From an uncultured Leucothrix sp. (GTDB lineage Bacteria; Pseudomonadota; Gammaproteobacteria; Thiotrichales; Thiotrichaceae): a stretch of 6,420 nt of DNA. The notes beneath the pieces are model-generated. The model did not search any database, was not told the origin of the DNA, and saw only the letters and a list, made by a program, of their open reading frames with translations. The stretch covers positions 1 through 6,420 of the forward strand of contig CALKXC010000330.1 of NCBI GenBank assembly GCA_938004025.1, given 5' to 3'. The translations under genes were made by a program, and so were the position numbers. Of the stretch, positions 1 through 5,320 are shown in pieces. The first letter of the stretch is position 1. Every line of letters begins with the position of its first letter.

Positions 1-34
1 AGCTGCACAAAACCTGCAAAGTAAATACGCTGAA

Positions 35-63
35 TTTACAAAGACTTCGGATTGTTTTTTTAT
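35..63 (+). promoter_or_regulatory. Weak sigma70-like promoter candidate ahead of the M23 peptidase operon
   Basis: TTTACA at 35-40 matches the -35 consensus TTGACA at five of six positions. After a 17-base spacer, TTTTAT at 58-63 matches TATAAT at four of six. A start near base 70 would leave a leader of under 20 bases with the ribosome binding site almost at its 5' end, which is tight. The region is AT-rich, so chance matches are likely. The operon could instead be read through from a gene to the left of the window. Confidence 0.25.
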
Positions 64-69
64 CTCAAT

Positions 70-75
70 AAGGGA
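70..75 (+). promoter_or_regulatory. Ribosome binding site of the M23 peptidase gene
   Basis: AAGGGA lies 11 bases before the ATG at 87. Another ATG at 83 is better spaced, but its frame closes at 164-166 after 27 codons and gives no recognisable protein, so 87 is the start that fits. The site overlaps a TAA at 69-71 that closes a frame open from the left window edge. Confidence 0.5.
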
Positions 76-86
76 CAATTCGATGC

Positions 87-602
87 ATGAAAACATTGTT
101 CCTACTAGCACTTCTTATTTTCCTCTGTGGCTTTCTACCTCAAGAGCATCGGGTGATGCCCGTTGACAATGCAACGCTGCGTGACTGGAATAAGGATTCG
201 TTTTGGTACTACCCTTGGGGTCGTTCCGGCACGCATAAAGGCATCGACATTTTTGCTAAACATGGCACGCCTGTTCGAGCAACGACCGGAGGAATTGTCT
301 TGTATAGCGGTCAGTATGGGTTGGGCGGCAATGTTGTTTATATGTTGGGAGCCAACTGGCGATTTCATTATTATGCGCATCTGGATAGCACCATGGTTTC
401 AGGATTGACCCCTGTTGTCGCTGGTGAATTAATCGGAACCGTGGGTACCAGCGGTAACGCACAAGGAAAGCAGCCTCATTTACACTATACAATTAAGAGT
501 GCTTTCCCCCGCTTCTGGACTTATGATAGCCAGAACCATTCATCTTGGAATCGAACTTATTACCTCGATCCTGGGAAATTCTTGCAGGGAATACCGCAAT
601 GA
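87..602 (+). CDS. Small exported M23 family metallopeptidase (peptidoglycan endopeptidase)
   Basis: This 171-residue protein is an M23 (LytM/lysostaphin-type) zinc metallopeptidase, a family that cuts peptide cross-bridges of peptidoglycan. The N-terminus (MK, then a hydrophobic stretch to about residue 17) looks like a signal peptide or membrane anchor, placing the enzyme in the periplasm. Cys14 follows Leu, so it is not a convincing lipobox. The active site is complete: the HxxxD motif in HKGID gives zinc ligands His50 and Asp54, YYAHL supplies His98, and HLH gives His131 (catalytic) and His133 (zinc). A GTSGN motif precedes the last pair, as is usual. The protein is minimal, with no coiled coil, LysM or SH3 domain. 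Its stop overlaps the start of the response regulator, so it is the first visible gene of an operon with a two-component system. Fold and active site are certain; the exact bond cleaved and the physiological role are not visible. Confidence 0.93.
   Translation: MKTLFLLALLIFLCGFLPQEHRVMPVDNATLRDWNKDSFWYYPWGRSGTHKGIDIFAKHGTPVRATTGGIVLYSGQYGLGGNVVYMLGANWRFHYYAHLDSTMVSGLTPVVAGELIGTVGTSGNAQGKQPHLHYTIKSAFPRFWTYDSQNHSSWNRTYYLDPGKFLQGIPQ
586..590 (+). promoter_or_regulatory. Ribosome binding site fixing the response regulator start
   Basis: AGGGA sits 8 bases before the ATG at 599. This supports 599 rather than the in-frame ATG at 545, which would add 18 residues unlike any receiver domain and overlap the peptidase by 58 bases. 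Confidence 0.7.
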
Positions 603-1300
603 ATCAAAAGAAAATACTGGTCGTCGATGATGACCCGCATATTCGTGAAGTGATTAGTTTCGCTTTGCAAAAAGCGGAGATGTTAGTGGTGACGGCTGAA
701 GATGGCCAGCAAGCACTAACGCAGTTTATGGCGTCACCAACTGACCTAATTGTGCTAGATATCAATATGCCTGAAATGGACGGTTTGGCTTGCTGTCGTG
801 AAGTTCGGAAGGTTTCAGAAGTGCCGATTTTGTTTTTGTCTTCAAGAGATGATGAGATAGATCGCATTTTGGGTTTGGAAATTGGCGGCGATGATTATGT
901 AACAAAGCCGTTCAGTCCACGTGAGCTGGTCGCGCGTATTAACGCCATCCTAAAACGTACACAAAGTGTGGTGAATACTGCCGAAGAAACTCAAAGCCAG
1001 CGTCTATTGCATGGTCAGCTATCTTTAGATGAAGAGCAGCATGCGGTTTGGTGGGGTAAGCAAAGTGTTAATCTTACTGCGACTGAGTTTGCGATTCTTG
1101 CGCAGTTTATGCGGCATCCTACTCGCGTGTTTAGCCGTGATAGCATTATGAGCAGCGCTTACCAATTTAATATCCAAGTCAGTGATCGGACCATAGATAG
1201 TCACATCCGTCATATACGCAGTAAGTTTGCAGCAGTGGGTTGTGAAAGCATTATTGAAACGTTGCACAGCGTGGGTTACAAACTCTCCCCATGCCAATAA
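599..1300 (+). CDS. OmpR/PhoB-family response regulator
   Basis: This is a DNA-binding response regulator of 233 residues, typical for the family. The receiver domain (about 4-118) has the acidic pocket Asp10-Asp12, phosphoacceptor Asp54 in LDINMPEMDG, Ser81 at the switch position and Lys103 in the TKPF motif, so all conserved residues are present. The winged-helix effector domain (about 135-232) ends in a recognition helix around VSDRTIDSHIRHIR and a hairpin TLHSVGYKL, a variant of the usual TVRGVGY. The start at 599 is chosen because the receiver begins directly with MNQKKILVVDDD, a good ribosome binding site precedes it, and it makes an ATGA overlap with the peptidase stop, a sign of coupled translation. 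The kinase gene starts inside its last codons, so the two are almost surely cognate. The target promoters are unknown. CreB/ChvI-type regulators are relatives in general layout, but I cannot assign a name. Confidence 0.95.
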   Translation: MNQKKILVVDDDPHIREVISFALQKAEMLVVTAEDGQQALTQFMASPTDLIVLDINMPEMDGLACCREVRKVSEVPILFLSSRDDEIDRILGLEIGGDDYVTKPFSPRELVARINAILKRTQSVVNTAEETQSQRLLHGQLSLDEEQHAVWWGKQSVNLTATEFAILAQFMRHPTRVFSRDSIMSSAYQFNIQVSDRTIDSHIRHIRSKFAAVGCESIIETLHSVGYKLSPCQ

Positions 1301-2910
1301 ACGCCAGAACACGCAGTCGTCGTCTCTATCGATTAAGAACGATATTGCTAGTCGTTATGCTATCGGTTTTAGTATTGCCTATCGCTAGTCTCTTCTTGTT
1401 TCGATTTTACGAAAACGAGTTGGTACGTCGAACAGAAGAGCAGTTGATTGCTCAAGCGGCAGCGATCTCTGCAACCTATCGTGAGTTGATGGATTTTGAT
1501 GGGGCTCGCAGCACAATTCCTAATGATCCAACTCAATCTTTAAAGTCACAGAAGAGCACGGCGAGTCGTCTTTACTACACACCCATTGATCCTGCGCTGG
1601 ACTTGTCAAAACAGGCAATTTTATCACGTAGGGGCGATGCCATTCCTGCAGTGGTTCCTGTTTCGCCCAAAGTCAAAAGAGTGGGCGCGAGCATGCAAGC
1701 CATTATGATCAATACGCAGCGTTATACGTTAGCGGGTATGAGGTTGCTGGATCAAAATGGCACCGTGATTGCGGGTCGAAGCGAGGTTGGACAGTCACTC
1801 CGTCATATTCAGGAAGTTAGGGGAGCCTTAAAAGGGAATTACACTCCCGTGATTCGTGAACGAATTTCTGATCAGCCACAGCCGCCTCTAGCATCAATTA
1901 GTCGAGGTACTGGTATTCGAGTGTTTATCGCCTTTCCCATTTTGCACAATAATAAAGTGAAAGGGGCCGTCTACCTGTCGCGCACACCGCAGAATATTCT
2001 TAAGCATATGTACCAAATTAGAGGAAAGCTGATTCTTCTTGGGTTTGTATTGCTGATGGTGACGGGCCTGTTAGTGCTGTTCATTTCTTCTCGTTTATCT
2101 CGTCCGATTCGAGAGCTAATCGCGCAAACTCAGAAGGTCACAAGAGGAGAGCAGCAGACTGTATCAGTGCTGCATCAGCCGGGTACTTATGAGTTGGCGC
2201 AGCTTTCTGGCAGTTTTGCTGAGATGTCAGAAACCTTAAAAGAGCGCTCTACCTATATCGATCGATTTGCATCGCATGTCTCTCACGAATTTAAGACGCC
2301 GCTGACCTCAATGCAGGGTGCTTTAGAGTTGTTGCAAGAACACGGTGAAGACATGCCACAAGAGCAAAGGCAGCGTTTCATTGATAATTTATACGATGAT
2401 ACGGAGCGATTAAAACGCCTGGTCAATCGTTTGTTAGAGCAGGCGCGCGCAGACTCATTGCAGGCTACGAATGAAAATACGAATGTTTTTCCAATGGTGA
2501 AGTTGTTAGCGAGTGCTTATGAAAAACGGGGTTTAAAAATCGATTACGAAATGTCTGATTTGTATCTCAATATCGCGCCGATTGCCTTTGAAACCGTGCT
2601 GACTAATCTGTTTGAAAACAGCTTACAGCATGGTGCAGATCATATTGATATGACAGTTGATGTTGTGTCTTCTGAGTGTTTGATTACTTTGCAAGATAAT
2701 GGATCTGGTATTTCAGAGGCTAACCAAGAAAGCGTATTCACTCCATTCTTTACAACGCAAAGAGAAGAGGGTGGAACAGGCCTTGGTTTAGGAATCGTGC
2801 AAGCGTTACTTCAAACTTGGAAAGGGTCTATTCGATTAATCCCTAATGAAAGTGGCGCTTGTTTTGAGGTGAAGCTGTCTATCTCTGGTGATCAATCATC
2901 ATCGTCGTAG
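1291..2910 (+). CDS. Membrane sensor histidine kinase (HAMP-HisKA-HATPase)
   Basis: This 539-residue kinase is the probable partner of the regulator just upstream. In order: an Arg-rich cytoplasmic N-terminus; membrane segment 1 (about 17-39); a periplasmic sensor region of about 200 residues (40-243); membrane segment 2 (about 245-266); HAMP (about 267-320); HisKA with phospho-acceptor His332 in SHEFKTPLTS; and the ATPase domain with N box Asn443, G1 box DNGSG at 469-473, F box near FTPFF at 483-487 and G2 box GGTGLGLG at 494-501. All catalytic motifs are intact. The sensor half that includes RLLDQNGTVIAGRSEVGQ and IAFPILHNNKVKGAVYLS resembles a PDC/Cache-type fold, which is inference. Its start overlaps the regulator by 10 bases and has no clear ribosome binding site, suggesting translational coupling. 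The 3' end overlaps the convergent neighbour by 19 bases. The signal is unknown; the peptidase partner hints at cell-wall state. Confidence 0.95.
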   Translation: MPINARTRSRRLYRLRTILLVVMLSVLVLPIASLFLFRFYENELVRRTEEQLIAQAAAISATYRELMDFDGARSTIPNDPTQSLKSQKSTASRLYYTPIDPALDLSKQAILSRRGDAIPAVVPVSPKVKRVGASMQAIMINTQRYTLAGMRLLDQNGTVIAGRSEVGQSLRHIQEVRGALKGNYTPVIRERISDQPQPPLASISRGTGIRVFIAFPILHNNKVKGAVYLSRTPQNILKHMYQIRGKLILLGFVLLMVTGLLVLFISSRLSRPIRELIAQTQKVTRGEQQTVSVLHQPGTYELAQLSGSFAEMSETLKERSTYIDRFASHVSHEFKTPLTSMQGALELLQEHGEDMPQEQRQRFIDNLYDDTERLKRLVNRLLEQARADSLQATNENTNVFPMVKLLASAYEKRGLKIDYEMSDLYLNIAPIAFETVLTNLFENSLQHGADHIDMTVDVVSSECLITLQDNGSGISEANQESVFTPFFTTQREEGGTGLGLGIVQALLQTWKGSIRLIPNESGACFEVKLSISGDQSSSS

Positions 2911-3815
2911 GCATCGCTTTTCCTGCCTATCAGCTTGTTCCAAGCCGCTTTTCCTTCGCCTCTAAATGAAGCGGCAATAAGCTGACAAACAAGGTAAACA
3001 GCGGGAATGTAATACCAAAAGAAGGTAACGAATGCTAACCAGATGGGCCAACCCCAAAGCTTAACGGTAGCTATGCTGGCAAGTGTTGAACCTACAATTG
3101 GGATAATAGATAAAACCAGTGCGCTGGGGGCTGCTAGTAAGCCATGCCAGCTAAAACTGCCCGTTAACCATTCATAAATGCAGTAGGTAATCAGCACTGC
3201 CATAATGAAATAGGCGGATACCCATACACAGCCAAATCGGCTTTTCCATTTTGCCGCACGTTTTTCATGAAGCGTTTGCATTTCATGAAAGATTCGGCGG
3301 CAGTCGCTTCCTTTTAATGAAGGAAACACCGTCTGCATGATTTCGGAGCCTTTCGAAACACCTGTTTCATCGTCTTGTAAATAGGTATTGATGGACTCTG
3401 GGAAGAGCGGGCGCAGGACTTCCATATCCTCAGATGAGGCTTCTTTGCAAAGAAATGACTCGAGCGATTCACTGGCAGCTTCAACTCTCAGGCGTTCTTC
3501 ACGCCATGCTTTACGGCCAACTTTTAATGAGATTGTAAAATCAGCGACAAGCTTATAATTACCATTGTAGCGCTTGCGTAAAACGGTAAAAAAGAGTCCC
3601 GCTCTTGAAAGCGCTGAAAATGATTGGCCTAGGTTTTTTAACTCTCGCTCAAAAAACATTTCACCGTCACGACTTGGGTCGGCAACGATAATTTTTGTGC
3701 GACCAGCAATAGCCTGTTCAAACTCGGCTTTAGTCGTGTTGTACTCAGCATTCATGATGTTGAACGCATCATCATCCTGAGGTAAACCACTTATATTAAT
3801 AGCGTAGACGAACAT
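2892..3815 (-). CDS. Unrecognised protein with C-terminal membrane segments and acidic tail
   Basis: I do not recognise this 307-residue protein. Residues 1-190 look soluble, mixed and charged, with no motif I can name; an early acidic patch (QDDD, 13-16) and a TKIIVADPSRDGE stretch stand out. About three hydrophobic segments follow at roughly 195-217, 226-252 and 257-284; the second contains SIIPIVGSTLASIATVKLWG, a pattern seen in small membrane proteins of unknown role. There is no N-terminal signal peptide, so the N-terminal part is probably cytoplasmic. The protein ends in a Lys/Arg-containing stretch and YDDDD. The ATG at 3815 lies 14 bases after the dbpA stop and has GGGAA (3821-3825) 5 bases upstream, so it is very likely co-transcribed with dbpA. 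Its end overlaps the kinase gene on the other strand. Length, ribosome binding site and a distinct hydrophobic profile support a real gene; no function can be given. Confidence 0.85.
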   Translation of the reverse strand: MFVYAINISGLPQDDDAFNIMNAEYNTTKAEFEQAIAGRTKIIVADPSRDGEMFFERELKNLGQSFSALSRAGLFFTVLRKRYNGNYKLVADFTISLKVGRKAWREERLRVEAASESLESFLCKEASSEDMEVLRPLFPESINTYLQDDETGVSKGSEIMQTVFPSLKGSDCRRIFHEMQTLHEKRAAKWKSRFGCVWVSAYFIMAVLITYCIYEWLTGSFSWHGLLAAPSALVLSIIPIVGSTLASIATVKLWGWPIWLAFVTFFWYYIPAVYLVCQLIAASFRGEGKAAWNKLIGRKSDAYDDDD

Positions 3816-3820
3816 ACTGT

Positions 3821-3825
3821 TTCCC
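3821..3825 (-). promoter_or_regulatory. Ribosome binding site of the membrane protein gene
   Basis: On the minus strand GGGAA lies 5 bases before the ATG at 3815, inside the 14-base gap after the dbpA stop (TAG, 3830-3832). The gap has no room for a promoter, so the gene is read from the dbpA transcript. Confidence 0.6.
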
Positions 3826-3829
3826 GAAC

Positions 3830-5215
3830 CTAATCTCGCACTTGTCTAGATCGAAACGTTCGACCTTTTAATTTTCCGCCGCCTAATTTTCGCAATGCGG
3901 GTCTGACGGCATCAAGGGCTACTGCAACGTAAGCCCAATTATCAAAGATATGTATTTTACCAACTTGCTTGCCTTCAATGCCATTCTCGCCTGTTAAGGC
4001 TCCCAAAATATCACCGGGGCGGAGTTTTTGCTTTTTTCCGCCATCAATCAAGATTGTACTCATCATTGGTACGACAGGCGGGTTGTCTAACAAGCTTAAT
4101 GGCGGTAGTTCCTCTGTATCATTGATTGGATCAATATCACCATCTAGCAAAGCCACCCGATGCGCTTCTGCTTCTGAGTATAAGGAACAAGCTACACCCG
4201 TGCTGCCAGCGCGTCCCGTTCTACCTATTCTGTGAAGATGAACTTCTGGGTCGTTGGCAATATGATAATTGATTACCATGTCGATCGCATTGATATCCAG
4301 ACCTCTGGCGGCAACATCCGTTGCAACTAAAACAGAAATGCTTTTGTTGGCAAAACGAACTAGCGTTTTATCGCGATCGCGCTGCTCTAAATCACCGTGC
4401 AAAGCCAGCGCGCTATAACCGTTTTGAAGTAGCGCATCGGCTACCTGCTGGGTATCTCGCTTAGTATTGCAAAAAATAACGGTCGATTCTGAGCGGTAGT
4501 GTTGCAATAAAAGGCGTAGCGCTGTGAGTCGGTATGGATCGGAAGTTGTGTAGAAATGCTGCTTAATAATACTGTTGTCATGAAGCGAAGGCGCTTTCAC
4601 CATGACGGGATTCTGCATAATGCTATTGGAGATCTTCTTGATTTGCTTTGGAAACGTTGCACTAAACAGCATCGTTTGGCGATGCTCAGGCGTTTGCTCG
4701 ATAATCGTTTCAATGGTGTCTTGAAAGCCCATTTCTAACATACGGTCTGCTTCGTCAAGCACTAGCGTATGCACATGATTAAATTTCAATGTGCCGCGCT
4801 TTAAATGATCTTCAATTCGCCCGGGGGTGCCAATAATGATATGAGCACCATGCTCTAAAGAACCCGCTTGCGGGCCAAAAGGCATACCGCCACAGAGTGT
4901 TAATACTTTTATATTATGAATACTGCGTGCTAGCTTGCGGACTTCCTTCGCTACTTGATCAGCCAGTTCGCGAGTCGGACACAGTACTAATGCCTGAATG
5001 CGAAAGCGTTCAACGTCTAAGCGGTTTAAAAGCCCCAAGCCAAATGCCGCTGTCTTGCCTGAGCCCGTTTTTCCCTGAGCAATGACGTCTTTGCCTTCCA
5101 AAATATCAGGAAGACTTAAGGCTTGGATAGGGGTCATTTCAGTGTAATCGAGTGACTTTAGGTTCTCGATCAAGCTGGGATGTAGTTGTAGCGAAGAAAA
5201 AACGGTGGCACTCAC
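3830..5215 (-). CDS. dbpA: DbpA-type ATP-dependent DEAD-box RNA helicase
   Basis: DbpA is an ATP-driven RNA helicase acting in the assembly of the large ribosomal subunit, where its C-terminal domain binds hairpin 92 of 23S rRNA. With the start at 5215 the protein has 461 residues, close to the E. coli protein. Visible motifs are: Q motif region (about 6-31), Walker A AQGKTGSGKT (46-55), PTRELA (80-85), TPGR (130-133), DEAD (154-157), SAT (185-187), VIFCNT (246-251), ATDVAARGLD (298-307) and HRIGRTGR (328-335). The C-terminal part (about 385-460), with IDGGKKQKLRPGDILGALTG and GGKLKGRTFR, is the DbpA-specific RNA-binding domain and separates it from RhlE, SrmB or DeaD. The frame stays open to a GTG at 5260, but the GTG at 5215 has AGGA seven bases upstream and its product aligns with the usual DbpA N-terminus (FSSLQLHPSL). 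It lies between a NYN-domain gene and a membrane protein gene on the same strand. Confidence 0.96.
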   Translation of the reverse strand: MSATVFSSLQLHPSLIENLKSLDYTEMTPIQALSLPDILEGKDVIAQGKTGSGKTAAFGLGLLNRLDVERFRIQALVLCPTRELADQVAKEVRKLARSIHNIKVLTLCGGMPFGPQAGSLEHGAHIIIGTPGRIEDHLKRGTLKFNHVHTLVLDEADRMLEMGFQDTIETIIEQTPEHRQTMLFSATFPKQIKKISNSIMQNPVMVKAPSLHDNSIIKQHFYTTSDPYRLTALRLLLQHYRSESTVIFCNTKRDTQQVADALLQNGYSALALHGDLEQRDRDKTLVRFANKSISVLVATDVAARGLDINAIDMVINYHIANDPEVHLHRIGRTGRAGSTGVACSLYSEAEAHRVALLDGDIDPINDTEELPPLSLLDNPPVVPMMSTILIDGGKKQKLRPGDILGALTGENGIEGKQVGKIHIFDNWAYVAVALDAVRPALRKLGGGKLKGRTFRSRQVRD

Positions 5216-5222
5216 GGTGTTA

Positions 5223-5226
5223 TCCT
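5223..5226 (-). promoter_or_regulatory. Ribosome binding site that decides the dbpA start
   Basis: AGGA on the minus strand sits 7 bases before GTG at 5215. The longer in-frame GTG at 5260 lacks a comparable site, and its 15 extra codons would run through the leader hairpin. Confidence 0.6.
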
Positions 5227-5238
5227 GAGGTTGGTAGT

Positions 5239-5254
5239 GGAGTCTCACGACTCC
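5239..5254 (-). promoter_or_regulatory. Perfect hairpin with GNRA tetraloop in the dbpA leader
   Basis: The minus-strand transcript reads GGAGUC-GUGA-GACUCC: six perfect base pairs, four of them G-C, closed by GUGA, a member of the GNRA tetraloop class. Its 3' edge is 12 bases before the Shine-Dalgarno site of dbpA. No U-run follows, so it is not an intrinsic terminator. It may affect mRNA stability, act as a processing mark or serve as a protein-binding site. The structure is seen directly; any regulatory role is inferred. Confidence 0.45.
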
Positions 5255-5293
5255 GGCCACCTAGTTTACAACGTTTTGGCCTACAGTTTATTG

Positions 5294-5302
5294 ATTAAAC
5301 CA
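5294..5302 (-). promoter_or_regulatory. Extended -10 promoter candidate for dbpA
   Basis: On the minus strand TTTAAT (5299-5294) matches TATAAT at five of six positions and is preceded by TGG (5302-5300), the TGn element of extended -10 promoters. No good -35 hexamer is found 16-18 bases upstream, which extended -10 promoters can tolerate. A start near 5287 would give a leader of about 70 bases that includes the hairpin and ribosome binding site. The region is AT-rich, so a chance match is possible. No terminator was seen after the upstream NYN gene, so read-through is also possible. Confidence 0.35.
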
Positions 5303-5320
5303 ATTTATTAGCTTATTTGC

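Noticed and set aside
38..61. Hairpin-like ACAA...TTGT with a cTTCGg loop followed by seven T, resembling an intrinsic terminator
   Set aside because: The stem has only four A/T-rich outer pairs plus one C-G pair around an unpaired interior, so it should be too weak; it also overlaps the promoter candidate.
1..101. Minus-strand open frame leaving the left edge (ATG near base 101)
   Set aside because: Only about 33 codons, starting inside the peptidase gene, with no ribosome binding site and no recognisable sequence.
163..191. TTGACA with TGGAAT 17 bases later inside the peptidase gene, a possible internal promoter for the two-component genes
   Set aside because: The -10 is poor (four of six) and it lies more than 400 bases before the regulator within a conserved coding region; likely chance.
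599..2910. Naming the pair CreB/CreC or ChvI/ChvG
   Set aside because: The domain layout is shared by many OmpR-type pairs; no diagnostic sensor motif or neighbour (creA, creD, hprK) is visible.
3969..4235. Plus-strand open frames inside dbpA (3969-4235, 4556-4738, 4897-5085) and 3574-3780 in the membrane protein gene
   Set aside because: They are antisense shadows of well-supported genes, with low-complexity translations and no ribosome binding sites.
5263..5290. Repeated AGTTTA (5263-5268 and 5285-5290) as an operator pair
   Set aside because: Six-base AT-rich matches about two helical turns apart are expected by chance in this stretch and have no extended similarity.
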